A stretch of DNA of 64,000 nucleotides from Candidatus Kapaibacterium sp. (GTDB taxonomy: Bacteria > Bacteroidota > Ignavibacteria > Kapaibacteriales > HRBIN21): NCBI GenBank assembly GCA_025059875.1, contig JANXCT010000001.1, forward strand, positions 248,001 through 312,000, in the 5' to 3' direction. The position numbers were made by a program, and so were the translations under genes. Under the pieces are notes generated by a model. That model saw only the letters and a program-made list of their open reading frames with translations. It had not been told where the DNA came from and did no database searches. Below, in pieces: positions 16,355 through 25,007 of this stretch; position 1 is the first letter of the stretch, and each line of letters starts with the position of its first letter.

Positions 16355-16827
16355 GGTATGTGATTGGCCTGGCCGTGCTCAGCGTGGCCCTTTGGGCCCA
16401 GGTACGCATTGCAGTTCTGCCGTTCCGCAACATGGACGGGGACCTGCGCTACAACTTCTGGTGTTATCGCCTTGCTGATAGTATCACCACTCTGCTAGCC
16501 CAGGCTGATACAGCTCGGCAGCACTACCTCTTGATCCCTCGGGACTCGCTAGAGCTCGTGCTAGGCGAGCTCAACTTGGACCCTACGACGCCACAGTACG
16601 ACTCGGATATTTGGAAAGCAGCGCAGTTACTGCGAGCTGATAAGGTTGTGACTGGAAACTTCAATCTGCTGCCGGGCAAGATACTGGTGAACGCCTACAT
16701 CTACGACATCCGTACGAAGCGAGAAGAGGCTGGGGCGCGTAACCTTTACCGCAGTGAAGAGCGGGCCGCTGAGCTTCCAGCAATCATCGTTGCACGACTC
16801 CTTCCGCACCTAACCCATGGACGCTGA
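16351..16827 (+). CDS. Exported TolB/FlgO-like N-terminal domain protein
   Basis: 158 residues. A signal peptide (MRYVIGLAVLSVALWAQ) is followed by VRIAVLPFRNMDGD, then YRLADSITTLLAQ, LIPRDSLELVLGEL, LRADKVVTGNFNL and ILVNAYIYDIRTK. This is the alpha/beta fold shared by TolB N-terminal, CsgG, LpoB and FlgO-like proteins, which usually act in the periplasm or at the outer membrane. The family gives no specific function here. AAGGAG lies ten bases before the ATG, and the ATG overlaps the Hpt stop. The end overlaps rimM by 11 bases. Confidence 0.7.
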   Translation: MRYVIGLAVLSVALWAQVRIAVLPFRNMDGDLRYNFWCYRLADSITTLLAQADTARQHYLLIPRDSLELVLGELNLDPTTPQYDSDIWKAAQLLRADKVVTGNFNLLPGKILVNAYIYDIRTKREEAGARNLYRSEERAAELPAIIVARLLPHLTHGR

Positions 16828-17407
16828 AAGGAGGTTGCGCTATATCGGCTCATTCGTCCGAACGCACGGACTCCGCGGAGGGCTCGTGCTCCGTTGGGCA
16901 CCGGAAGTGGAGCGATGGGAGCTTCGCGGAGGCCAAATCGTAGCGGTTGGCTACTCGGCGGAGTTCGCGCATCCCTACCGTATCCGTTCCCTGCAGCCCC
17001 TGGTGCGGGGGATGGTGGTGTTCTTGGAAGGAATCACAACGGTAGAGCAGGCTCGGAAGCTGCTGGAGCATGGGGTCTTCGTTGAGGAGGTAGAGCTCGC
17101 AGGCAGTACACAGGAGGAGGGGTGGGCTATAGAGGACATCCTCGGATGCACGGTCGTTGAGGAAGGGGCAGGGCAACATCTGGGCACGGTGGTAGATGTC
17201 TGGCTACTGCCCGCCAACGATGTTTGGGTCGTAGAGTTAGAGACAGCGTACTTGCCACTGCCAGCTATCCCGGACGTTGTACGGTGGGTGGACGTACGAC
17301 ACCGCCGTATTGGAGTCCGGCTGCTGCCGGGGCTGCTAGAGATAGCAGAGCCGAAGCGGAACCATGGAGCAGAACTCTCTCCGGACTTCGGAGTTGCTGC
17401 GGATTGA
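16817..17407 (+). CDS. rimM: Ribosome maturation factor RimM
   Basis: 196 residues. The N-terminal RimM domain shows [19 protein letters not shown] and [18 protein letters not shown]; the PRC-barrel half shows [29 protein letters not shown] and [20 protein letters not shown]. RimM binds ribosomal protein S19 and helps mature the 30S head. It sits directly before trmD, the classical rimM-trmD order, with a 44-base overlap. The usual flanking rpsP and rplS genes are not adjacent here; instead the pair sits between TolB-like and queC genes. Confidence 0.93.
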   Translation: MDAERRLRYIGSFVRTHGLRGGLVLRWAPEVERWELRGGQIVAVGYSAEFAHPYRIRSLQPLVRGMVVFLEGITTVEQARKLLEHGVFVEEVELAGSTQEEGWAIEDILGCTVVEEGAGQHLGTVVDVWLLPANDVWVVELETAYLPLPAIPDVVRWVDVRHRRIGVRLLPGLLEIAEPKRNHGAELSPDFGVAAD

Positions 17408-18116
17408 CGTCATCACAGCCCTCCCAGGGATTATCCAGCCCGTCATAGGGCAGAGCATCCTCGGGCGGGCGCAGCGGAGAGGGATTGTGCGGATTGTCAT
17501 CCACGACCTCCACCAGTACGGCGTTGATCGCCACGGACATATTGATGACGCCCCGTACGGTGGCGGCCCTGGGATGGTTATTCGATGCGAACCCGTCTTC
17601 GCGTGCATCGAGAAGCTACAGGCTGAGCGGCAATACGACGAGGTCATCTATATGACCGCAGACGGGGAACGCCTTACCCAGGCTCTGGTGAACCGGCTGT
17701 CGTTGTGCCGGAATCTCATCATCTTGGCAGGCCACTACAAGGGCGTGGACCAGCGCATTCGAGATGTGCTCGTGACGAAGGAGATCAGTATCGGAGACTA
17801 CGTCCTTACGGGTGGAGAGTTACCAGCGCTGGTGCTGATTGATGCTATTGTGCGGCTCCTGCCTGGTGCGCTGAATGACCCTGAGTCCGCCTTGGAAGAC
17901 TCTTTCCAAGCCGGGCTGCTGGAGCCGCCGATCTACACTCGGCCGGCCGACTTCCGTGGCTATAAGGTTCCCGAGGTACTACTCAGCGGAGACCATGAAG
18001 CAATTCGTCAGTGGCGCTACGAGCAAGCTCTGCGGAAGACCCTAGAACGTCGGCCAGAACTACTAGCAGACGCTTTCCCGGAGTTAGTGCAGAAGAAGGA
18101 TGGCTGCAACTCCTAA
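17364..18116 (+). CDS. trmD: tRNA (guanine-N1-)-methyltransferase TrmD
   Basis: 250 residues, SPOUT superfamily. Signatures: [67 protein letters not shown] and [16 protein letters not shown]. These build the trefoil-knot SAM site and the G37 recognition loop. The enzyme makes m1G37 in tRNAs reading CNN and CCG codons and prevents frameshifting. The ATG at 17364 gives a ten-residue extension before the conserved core, and no later ATG exists before RIDVIT, so I keep it. It overlaps queC by 17 bases. Confidence 0.96.
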   Translation: MEQNSLRTSELLRIDVITALPGIIQPVIGQSILGRAQRRGIVRIVIHDLHQYGVDRHGHIDDAPYGGGPGMVIRCEPVFACIEKLQAERQYDEVIYMTADGERLTQALVNRLSLCRNLIILAGHYKGVDQRIRDVLVTKEISIGDYVLTGGELPALVLIDAIVRLLPGALNDPESALEDSFQAGLLEPPIYTRPADFRGYKVPEVLLSGDHEAIRQWRYEQALRKTLERRPELLADAFPELVQKKDGCNS

Positions 18117-18792
18117 GCTGGCTGTCGCACTGATGAGCGGTGGCATGGATTCTACTGTTGCGGCTGCACTCGTGCGCCACCAGGGGTACGAGATAGCAGC
18201 TCTTCATGTCACCTATGCTCATCGCACGGCCCGCCGTGAACAGCGGGCATTCCACGATATCTGTGAAGCTTGGGGAATCAGTCGGCAGCTGGTGGTTTCC
18301 ATTGACTACCTACGCTCCATCGGAGGGAGCGCGCTCACTGATGAGCGGATCCCCGTTCCCGAAGGACGGGTTGATCGGGCTGAAGTGCCGCCGACATACG
18401 TTCCGTTCCGCAATGCTAATCTCTTGAGCATTGCTACGAGCTGGGCAGAAGTCCTGAAAGCGGAGGCCATTGTCATTGGAGCCGTGGAGGAGGATTCCAG
18501 CGGGTATCCTGACTGCCGTCAGGTCTTCTACGAGGCTTTCCAGCGAGTCATTGAGCTGGGGACGCACCCAGAGACGCGAATCACACTTCTGACTCCAGTC
18601 ATCCACATGCGCAAGTGTGACATCGTACGCACGGGGGTAGGGTTAAGAGTGCCGTTTCACCTAACGTGGTCGTGCTACGTTCGGGAAGACATTCCTTGCG
18701 GCCGTTGCGACTCTTGCTTGCTTCGGCTTCGAGGGTTCCAGGAGGCAGGGGTTCCCGATCCGCTTCCCTACGACGCCCTAGCAGCAGAGTAG
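18100..18792 (+). CDS. queC: 7-cyano-7-deazaguanine synthase QueC
   Basis: 230 residues. The PP-loop is [16 protein letters not shown], the family box [18 protein letters not shown] and the zinc-binding Cys cluster [20 protein letters not shown] are all present. QueC converts carboxydeazaguanine to preQ0 with ATP and ammonia, an intermediate of queuosine and of some deazapurine DNA modifications. Neither queD, queE nor queF is next to it in this window. It overlaps trmD, so both tRNA-modification enzymes are co-expressed. Confidence 0.94.
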   Translation: MAATPKLAVALMSGGMDSTVAAALVRHQGYEIAALHVTYAHRTARREQRAFHDICEAWGISRQLVVSIDYLRSIGGSALTDERIPVPEGRVDRAEVPPTYVPFRNANLLSIATSWAEVLKAEAIVIGAVEEDSSGYPDCRQVFYEAFQRVIELGTHPETRITLLTPVIHMRKCDIVRTGVGLRVPFHLTWSCYVREDIPCGRCDSCLLRLRGFQEAGVPDPLPYDALAAE

Positions 18793-18845
18793 ACTCGGCT
18801 TCTGTCGGATGCATCTTTGCCCCACGCCTAGAGGTGGGAAGGGAC

Positions 18846-20756
18846 ATGTGGCCGGTAGAAAGAGAGCCCTCTTATGAAGCCCTCTTTACCCGAGGCACCG
18901 CTCACCGTGTCCGTCTGTGGGACCTACGGGTAACGTGGGCTGCCTTCGTTGTCCTCCTCGTGCTGTTGGGGGCGAATCTGGCACTATGGTGGCAGACGCG
19001 GTCGCAGATTCGGGCAGAGCAGGAAGCACTCTTCGATCGCGCCGTCTCTTCAGTCCTCACCCGTTTGGAGCGTCACATCCGGCATCACGAGGAGATTGCA
19101 CGCTCGGTCCAAGGGCTCTACACCAACTTCGTCCAGGTCGTCCGTGATGTATTCGAGCTCTATGCAACAGTACCGGCGCGCAGCAATCCCGCGGTACTCT
19201 CGGTTGCTTACGCTCCCTGCGTGGAGAGTGAGCAGTTGGGGAATTATCTGCACTATGCGCGTTCAGAGCGGTACTGGGAATACCGCATTTTCCCTTCGGA
19301 GACGGTGCCATACCTCTTCCCACTCCTGTACGTCGTGCCGACGGATTCAGCACCTCAATGGGTAGAATGGAACGCGATAGCCCATCCTGCATGGCGGGAT
19401 GCTATAGAGCGGGCCTACTCGACTGGTAGCATTACGGCTACTCCCTGGATTCCGCTGCGGGCAGATCGGGATACAGTGTGGGGCTTCGGACTCGTTGCGC
19501 CGATTTATCGCACAGAGCCCCATCCCTTCAGCCGCCTCCGGGTAGGTGACCGCTTCGTCGAGGGAGTCATCGTCCTAGAACTTGCTGGGAAGCCGCTGTT
19601 CCAGAACGCTCTGTTACCACCTGCCCCAACGGACTCCTTGATCGTTTTTGAGGGCTTTGATGTTCAGCCGGCGTCGGGAGAGGAGACCCATACCGTACGG
19701 ATTGTAGCTTCGCCTAACTGGGAAGCAGGAAACAGGGAGGCGCCTCTGCTTGTCGCCGAGCGATCGCTGAGGCTCGGAGATCGAAACCTGCGCTTACGCT
19801 TCGCCACAGTTCCAGCGTTTGAGGGGCTTTACCAGCGATGGCTTCCGTGGGCAGTTCTGGGAGGCGGGATTGCGCTGAGTGCTATCGGTTTCGGATTTGT
19901 GCTGTCGCTCGTTACAACCCGGGCACGGCCTCTAGCCCTAGCGGGGCAGATGACGCGGGCACAGCGGCGGATTTTGGAAGCGTCGCAGGATATCATTGCC
20001 GTATGGGAGGTCGATGGGCGGTGGCGGACGTCAAACCCAGCATTGCAGGCTGTCTTAGGATTTGAGCCAGAGGAGCTGGCTGGAAAGCCTGTGGAGGAAC
20101 TTGTCGTCCCAAGCTATCGCGAGCAGGTACGCCAGCAGATTGCCTCTGCCCCAGACGAAGAGGCCGTCATCGTGGAGGTTCCAATGTGGACGAAGACTGG
20201 CCAACAGCGCTGGATAGGGTGGAACCTAACGCGCTCTCTGCAAGATGGTCTGATCTACGCTATTGGTCGCGACATCACGGCGCAGAAGGAGCTTCAACGA
20301 CAGCAGGAAGTTGCGCGGCGGCAACTCATGTTGGCCCAGCAGTGGGCTCTGGAGGCGAGTGAGTTCAAGGCAGACTTCCTCTCCCGCCTAGGCTTCCAGC
20401 TTCGGAATGGGTTGACAGGGCTCGTGGGATTTGCAGAGCTCATTGCGCAGCGGCAGTATGCTTCAGAGGAGGAGCTACGGGACTACGTTGCTGCGATTCG
20501 CGAAGGAGCGGAGTACCTGCTTGGGATTGTCGCTGAAACTCCAGAGATTGCTGTTACCGTCACCGAGCAGCCAGTCGCTGTGGCCTCAATTCTGGGTGAG
20601 CTGGTTGCGGAGGCGGAGCGCCTTGGTATCCAGCTTTGTACGTCGATCCCGTCGGAGGCAGAGGCAACGGAAATTGGCGTCCAGGCCTCCCTCTTCCGGG
20701 AAGGTTTGAGCACACTGTTACAAGCCCTCTCTGCTGGTGGAGTTCGGGGGAGGTAA
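18846..20756 (+). CDS. CHASE-like/PAS sensor protein with degenerate histidine-kinase core
   Basis: 636 residues to the stop at 20756. A transmembrane helix (about 27-48) leads to a CHASE-like extracytoplasmic domain (about 60-320), a second helix (about 328-350), a PAS domain (about 365-475, EASQDIIAVWEVDG, IGRDITAQKELQ) and a HisKA-like helix pair. The H-box, normally S-H-E-L-R, reads FLSRLGFQLRNGL near residue 512, so the phospho-accepting His is replaced by Phe. The GHKL-like part that follows lacks an evident N-box. The frame stops shortly after LLQALSAGGVRG; a plausible continuation exists in another frame (next entry). GGAAGGG lies just before the ATG at 18846. It probably senses an external ligand, but kinase activity is doubtful. 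Confidence 0.7.
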   Translation: MWPVEREPSYEALFTRGTAHRVRLWDLRVTWAAFVVLLVLLGANLALWWQTRSQIRAEQEALFDRAVSSVLTRLERHIRHHEEIARSVQGLYTNFVQVVRDVFELYATVPARSNPAVLSVAYAPCVESEQLGNYLHYARSERYWEYRIFPSETVPYLFPLLYVVPTDSAPQWVEWNAIAHPAWRDAIERAYSTGSITATPWIPLRADRDTVWGFGLVAPIYRTEPHPFSRLRVGDRFVEGVIVLELAGKPLFQNALLPPAPTDSLIVFEGFDVQPASGEETHTVRIVASPNWEAGNREAPLLVAERSLRLGDRNLRLRFATVPAFEGLYQRWLPWAVLGGGIALSAIGFGFVLSLVTTRARPLALAGQMTRAQRRILEASQDIIAVWEVDGRWRTSNPALQAVLGFEPEELAGKPVEELVVPSYREQVRQQIASAPDEEAVIVEVPMWTKTGQQRWIGWNLTRSLQDGLIYAIGRDITAQKELQRQQEVARRQLMLAQQWALEASEFKADFLSRLGFQLRNGLTGLVGFAELIAQRQYASEEELRDYVAAIREGAEYLLGIVAETPEIAVTVTEQPVAVASILGELVAEAERLGIQLCTSIPSEAEATEIGVQASLFREGLSTLLQALSAGGVRGR

Positions 20757-21040
20757 CGTTGCAAGTAGAAGCAGATGCTCGCGAGGGGATCTCCGAGTGG
20801 ACGGTCGTTGCTCTGGCAACGCCTGCTCTCGGTGATGCGGTTGTGCGGATACAGTCGTGCTCTCAGCTAGAGGCGGTCGAGGACGAGATAAGCTTCCTGT
20901 TGCTCTTAGCGCAAGCGTTCTTCCGTCGTCTCAGGACCGAGTTGCGAGTGGAGTGCATAGGAGGTGAGTTCGTTGGCATCTTCACGCTACCGACCCAGCA
21001 GGCAGGGAGCGTTGACAGTTCGGGTCCGATGAGGGGGTAA
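20750..21040 (+). pseudogene. Out-of-frame C-terminal continuation of the degenerate sensor kinase
   Basis: Reading from 20750 in the next frame gives EVTLQVEADAREG, later VVRIQSCSQLEAVEDEISF, and GGEFVGIFTLP before the stop at 21040. This looks like the rest of a degraded GHKL ATPase lobe, including the final Gly-Gly-x-F-like strand. Adding a single G to the five-G run at 20746-20750 would fuse it in frame to the upstream sensor as AGGVRG-EVTLQV. The break is therefore a one-base deletion in a homopolymer, either real or a sequencing error. No start codon with a ribosome binding site was found for separate expression. Confidence 0.55.
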
Positions 21041-21044
21041 CACC

Positions 21045-21052
21045 TATTTTTG
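21045..21052 (+). promoter_or_regulatory. TATTTTTG promoter-like box before the OmpA-family gene
   Basis: TATTTTTG followed by CTCCTG, 31 bases before the ATG at 21083. The same 14-mer, TATTTTTGCTCCTG, recurs at 24957 before another envelope gene. It matches TAnnTTTG and fits a start site at about 21059. Confidence 0.5.
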
Positions 21053-21082
21053 CTCCTGCTGACCTTACTTGGCGGGAGTGAA

Positions 21083-23182
21083 ATGGGCGTACGGTATGGA
21101 TGGCTGATAGTTGGGAGCGTTGCCGTCACCATAGCTCAGGTTCCGCAGCCGATTGCACGCGTTGGAATCTCGTGGGGCTACGGGGCGAATCTCTTCTCGG
21201 CACAGTTCCGCCAGTTGCCAGGCGTCCCAAACTGCTGTCCTGGCTTCGATGGGGGGCGCGGGACCGGGATGACAGTGGGCCTTGTAGGTGAGTATCCCTG
21301 GCTCCCCTACGCTTGGCTATCCGGTCAGCTTGGGTTCTGGACGCTCTCAGGAGAGCTCTGGGAGCGCGAATCGATTGGCAACGTTGCCCTTCGCGAGGAA
21401 AATGGGGATATCGTCGTGCGCACAGCGGAGGTAGAGCATACACTGCGGGCTTCCCTAAGGGCTGTGGCAGCTGATATTGGACTGAGCTCGCGCTTCTTTG
21501 AGCGTTTCTTCGTTCGCCTTGGAGTCAATGTTGGAGTGTTGATACACCGGCGCTACCACCAGTATGAGCAGCTAGTAATGCCAGAAGGTGCTGTTTTTGC
21601 GCTGGAGGGAAGTCGGCGACGCAATGAGTTTGAGGGCCAGATTCCAGAAGCTCCCTGGGCACTGCTGGGAGGCAGCTTCGCTGTAGGCTATTGGCTCCCG
21701 TTGGGACATGGGGTGGAATTTGCCCCTACGCTCTCTTACACCTTCTTTCTGACCAACCTCAGCAGTGTCTCCTGGAAGCCATCGGCCTTCCGGTTGGGGA
21801 TATCGGCGGCGTACTCCCTCTATCCTCCTCCGGAGCCACTACGCGACACCATCTACCACAGAGATACGAGCGTCGTTAGGGTCGTTGGCCTTGCTCGAGA
21901 GGAGGTGGTTCTGCGCGATCGGCAATCGCGCACGGATACGCTGAGCGCTGGGGACCGTCCTTTGTACCGTACGACAGTAGCAGAGCTCTGGGAGCGTCGT
22001 GTGCCGCGGCATCCAATGCTGACGCCGACTGTTCAACTCGCATTGCCTGACACGGCGACCCAGCTGGTCGTGGAGGAGCTGGAGCAAGAGGAAGCTTTCC
22101 CACTGCTCCCCTACATCTTCTTCCCTGAGGGCTCAGCAGAGCTGTCGCAGACGCGTATGCAGCTCCTTACGCCGCCGGAAGCGCAACACTTCAATGAGCG
22201 TTCCCTCCCGATGAAGACGTTGCAGGTGTACTACCATCTGCTCAACATTGTCGGCAAGCGTTTGCAGCAGTTTCCTCAGGCACGACTGACCATAACGGGC
22301 TGTGTCAGCAACGTGGGTGTGGAAGAGAACAACCGGCAGCTAGCACGGAAGAGAGCGGAAGCTGTGCGCAGCTATCTTACCTCCGTCTGGGGGATAGCTC
22401 CGGAGCGCCTTCAGGTTCAGTCCCGTCTTCTGCCGGCGATCCCTGCTAATCCGGCTACCCCAGATGGGCAAGAAGAAAACCGGCGAGTGGAGCTCTCTGC
22501 AACGGTGCCGGAGATTTTAGCTCCAGTGTTCCTCTCTGAGATTGGCTACGTGGTCAATCCAAGCACGATCCTTGCCCGCATGTCAGTGCAGGCGGAAACT
22601 ACTGTTGCGCGGTGGCAACTGCGGCTCCTCCGTGCTGGCACAGTCCTGCAGAGTCAGGAGGGTAAGGGGATGCCGCCAGCAGAGTTGGCACTGTCCCTTG
22701 TACCGGAGCAACTTGCTACGGGGGATACAGTAATCTCTGCCGAGCTTTCAGTGCGAGACACTCTGGGTACAGAACGAGTGGCCCGGATCACGACTTCGTT
22801 CCGTCGTCTCAGCCTTCGCCACAAACGCGCTGAGCGCATGGGCAACGAGCGGCTAGAACGGTTTGCCTTCATGCTGTTTGAGTACGACAAGGCAACCCTT
22901 ACGAAAGACCATCGCCGCCTTCTTCCGGTTATCCGGCAACGGATCATGTCGGGGACGAGAGTTGTCATCAGTGGCTACGCCGATCGGACGGGCGATCCAG
23001 CTTACAACAGACGTCTTGCTGACCAGCGCTGCCGAGCTGTCTGGCAGGCTTTAGGGGTCCGCGATGTTACCCCGGAGATCCGCGCGATTGGCAGCGATGT
23101 CTTGCTGTACCCGAATGAGCTGCCAGAGGGGCGAGCGTACAGCCGAACGGTGCTTGTGGAGCTGTTGACACCAATAGAGTGA
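21083..23182 (+). CDS. Outer-membrane protein with N-terminal barrel and two OmpA-like domains
   Basis: 699 residues. Signal peptide MGVRYGWLIVGSVAVTIAQ, then an outer-membrane-barrel-like region to about 250 with alternating hydrophobics. A first OmpA-like domain (about 345-480) begins LLPYIFFPEGSAEL and has LTITGCVSNVGVEENNRQLA and a closing ENRRVEL. An extended beta-rich linker follows, and a second OmpA-like domain (about 590-699) with LFEYDKATLTKDHRRLL, VVISGYADRTGDPAYNRRLA and QRCRAVWQAL. OmpA C domains bind peptidoglycan, so this should tie the outer membrane to the wall. GGGAG precedes the ATG at 21083. Having two copies, only the second near canonical, is unusual. Confidence 0.82.
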   Translation: MGVRYGWLIVGSVAVTIAQVPQPIARVGISWGYGANLFSAQFRQLPGVPNCCPGFDGGRGTGMTVGLVGEYPWLPYAWLSGQLGFWTLSGELWERESIGNVALREENGDIVVRTAEVEHTLRASLRAVAADIGLSSRFFERFFVRLGVNVGVLIHRRYHQYEQLVMPEGAVFALEGSRRRNEFEGQIPEAPWALLGGSFAVGYWLPLGHGVEFAPTLSYTFFLTNLSSVSWKPSAFRLGISAAYSLYPPPEPLRDTIYHRDTSVVRVVGLAREEVVLRDRQSRTDTLSAGDRPLYRTTVAELWERRVPRHPMLTPTVQLALPDTATQLVVEELEQEEAFPLLPYIFFPEGSAELSQTRMQLLTPPEAQHFNERSLPMKTLQVYYHLLNIVGKRLQQFPQARLTITGCVSNVGVEENNRQLARKRAEAVRSYLTSVWGIAPERLQVQSRLLPAIPANPATPDGQEENRRVELSATVPEILAPVFLSEIGYVVNPSTILARMSVQAETTVARWQLRLLRAGTVLQSQEGKGMPPAELALSLVPEQLATGDTVISAELSVRDTLGTERVARITTSFRRLSLRHKRAERMGNERLERFAFMLFEYDKATLTKDHRRLLPVIRQRIMSGTRVVISGYADRTGDPAYNRRLADQRCRAVWQALGVRDVTPEIRAIGSDVLLYPNELPEGRAYSRTVLVELLTPIE

Positions 23183-23353
23183 CGTCCACCTGCGGAGTAG
23201 TTCTGCAGAAGGGGGCCGGGGATGGTATACTCTAGCAGCGTGGAGAGTAGTCGTGCAGGAGTGTCTGTTGGAAAAAGGCAGTGTTGGCGCGCCGTCTCAA
23301 GGAGTTGGGGGCAGGAATCCTTGTCGTAGAGCCGTTTTCAGGGTGATGCGAAG

Positions 23354-23384
23354 TTGCATTTGTGGATGATTTGTTGTATTTTAG
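23354..23384 (+). promoter_or_regulatory. Promoter before the HU-like gene
   Basis: TTGCAT at 23354-23359 and TATTTT at 23377-23382 are separated by 17 bases. The same stretch also reads TTG, 20 bases, TATTTTAG, a one-mismatch form of the Bacteroidota -33/-7 pair. The ATG follows at 23428, giving a leader of about 35-40 bases. Confidence 0.5.
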
Positions 23385-23427
23385 TGACGCCGTTTGGGAT
23401 ATTGTGCCACAACTATGGGGTGGTTCC

Positions 23428-23757
23428 ATGAACAAGGCGGAGTTAGTTGCGGCAATCGCTCAAAAGACCGGTTTATCTAAAGCGGTTGCCGAGAAGGCGC
23501 TCAAGGGCGTCGTGGATGCTGTGTCTGAGGCACTGGCTAAAGGTGAGTCGGTTGGGCTGGTGGGCTTTGGAACCTTTAGTGTGCAGCAGCGGGCAGCGCG
23601 GAGAGGGCGTAATCCGCGAACGGGTGCCCGCATTACTATCCCGGCGCGCAAGGTGCCGAAGTTTACACCTGGGAAGACGCTGCGGGAGCTGGTCAGCGGT
23701 CAGAAGAGGGCTGTAGCTCCAAAAGCAGCTGCGAAGAAGGCAGCGAAGAGAAAGTAG
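23428..23757 (+). CDS. HU/IHF-type nucleoid DNA-binding protein with basic tail
   Basis: 109 residues. Residues 1-90 are a standard HU fold: MNKAELVAAIAQKTGLSKAV, VGLVGFGTFSVQQRAAR, and the DNA-inserting arm GRNPRTGARITIPARKVPKF with its Pro. The final 19 residues are an Ala/Lys-rich tail (AAKKAAKRK), an extension seen in some HU proteins that adds DNA affinity. HU bends and compacts DNA. It is a single-gene unit with its own promoter and a strong terminator. The frame extends upstream of the ATG, but the promoter lies there, so the ATG at 23428 is the start. Confidence 0.95.
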   Translation: MNKAELVAAIAQKTGLSKAVAEKALKGVVDAVSEALAKGESVGLVGFGTFSVQQRAARRGRNPRTGARITIPARKVPKFTPGKTLRELVSGQKRAVAPKAAAKKAAKRK

Positions 23758-23786
23758 GCTCGGCAGCCCTTGAGCGTCAGAAGAAG

Positions 23787-23817
23787 GGCCGTCTCCCCTT
23801 AGGGGTGGCGGCCTTTT
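23787..23817 (+). terminator. Rho-independent terminator after the HU-like gene
   Basis: GGCCGTCTCCCC, a TTA loop and GGGGTGGCGGCC (with two mismatches) are followed by TTTT. It starts 30 bases after the HU stop. Confidence 0.85.
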
Positions 23818-23850
23818 CTATGTCTTTGGGGCCATTCAGAGGTAGGATCC

Positions 23851-23876
23851 CCCAAGCAAGCGGCATTGTGCTTGGG
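23851..23876 (+). repeat. Perfect inverted repeat upstream of pyrB
   Basis: CCCAAGCA at 23851-23858 pairs exactly with TGCTTGGG at 23869-23876 around a ten-base loop, followed by CCTTTG. It could be a weak second terminator, or a leader structure controlling pyrB about 100 bases downstream. No PyrR-type anti-terminator is recognisable. Confidence 0.45.
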
Positions 23877-23979
23877 CCTTTGAGGTGCGTCACTTAGAGA
23901 GGCTTGGTGGGATCATCAGGAGAGCTCTGCCGAGCTGAGTGCAGAGGCGAGAGATGTGCATAGCATTTTTTGGAGCATC

Positions 23980-24906
23980 ATGGCGCCCGGCTTGCGGCAG
24001 CATCATCTACTGGGTATTTCTGAGTTGACGCGGGAAGAGGTTGAGCTCATCTTCCACCGTGCAGAGGCGTACCTGCCGTACTGTCGCTCTGCACAACATC
24101 GTTTGCCGGACCTACGTGGGAAGACCGTCGTGCTGGCCTTCTTTGAGCCTTCCACTCGAACGCGGGTAAGCTTTGAGTTGGCAGCAAGGCGTCTTTCGGC
24201 GGATGTTGTCTCGTTTCAAGCAGCTGCTAGCAGTCTAGCAAAGGGAGAGTCATTGCTCGATACGGTGCAGACTCTAGAAGCCATGGGAATCGACGCTCTA
24301 GTAGTCCGCCATCGGGCTTCGGGGGTCCCTTGGCTGCTGCGGCGCTTTCTGAGTTGCAGTATTATCAATGCAGGTGATGGCCAACACGAGCATCCTACAC
24401 AGGCCCTTCTGGATGGCTTTACGCTCTGGAAGCACTTTGGGACTCTGCGGGGGCTACGAGTGTGTATCGTTGGGGACGTGCTGCATAGCCGGGTTGCCCG
24501 TTCCAACATCGCCCTTTTGCGGCTTTTTGGGGCTGAAGTTGCCGTCTGCGGTCCGGCGACGTTGCTGCCCCACAATGTGGAACGGGTCTGGGGGATTCGG
24601 TTATTTCGGGACTTGCGCGAAGCTGTAGAATGGGCCGACGTCCTCAACGTACTCCGCCTCCAGCGGGAACGGATGGAAAGCGGACTAGTGGCGAGCCTAG
24701 AGGAGTATCACCGCTTCTTCGGGATTACCGAGCAGGTCGTGGGGTGGAACCCTGCTGTACGGATTCTGCATCCCGGTCCGGTGAACTACGGTGTGGAGCT
24801 AGTTCCTGAGGTGGCTTTGGGGGCGAACTCTTACATCCGGCAGCAGGTCACGCACGGCGTAGCTATTCGGATGGCAGTGCTGTCGCTACTTCTGGGTGGC
24901 GGGTGA
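23980..24906 (+). CDS. pyrB: Aspartate carbamoyltransferase catalytic subunit
   Basis: 308 residues, the normal catalytic-chain length. Carbamoyl-phosphate site FFEPSTRTRVSFELAARRL, the AKGESLLDTVQTLEAMG loop with the moving Ser-Leu residues, aspartate and active-site motifs GDGQHEHPTQALLDGF and ILHPGPVNYGVEL are all intact. It catalyses the committed step of pyrimidine synthesis. A GTG at 23956 is in frame, but TGGAG five bases before the ATG at 23980 and the start MAPGLRQHHLLGISELTREE favour the latter. No pyrI, pyrC or pyrR follows, so the rest of the pathway is elsewhere. Confidence 0.95.
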   Translation: MAPGLRQHHLLGISELTREEVELIFHRAEAYLPYCRSAQHRLPDLRGKTVVLAFFEPSTRTRVSFELAARRLSADVVSFQAAASSLAKGESLLDTVQTLEAMGIDALVVRHRASGVPWLLRRFLSCSIINAGDGQHEHPTQALLDGFTLWKHFGTLRGLRVCIVGDVLHSRVARSNIALLRLFGAEVAVCGPATLLPHNVERVWGIRLFRDLREAVEWADVLNVLRLQRERMESGLVASLEEYHRFFGITEQVVGWNPAVRILHPGPVNYGVELVPEVALGANSYIRQQVTHGVAIRMAVLSLLLGGG

Positions 24907-24956
24907 TGTTATCACCCCGTTGCATTCGCCTGGGGATGCGGCGATGGTGAGTCTGG

Positions 24957-24964
24957 TATTTTTG
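24957..24964 (+). promoter_or_regulatory. TATTTTTG promoter-like box before the giant Ig-protein gene
   Basis: TATTTTTGCTCCTG here is identical to the box before the OmpA-family gene at 21045. It lies 44 bases before the ATG at 25008 and downstream of the pyrB stop. It argues against using the GTG at 24975 as the start. Confidence 0.5.
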
Positions 24965-25007
24965 CTCCTGACCCGTGGTATGTGCCATGTTTTGTCGCCA
25001 AAGGCCC

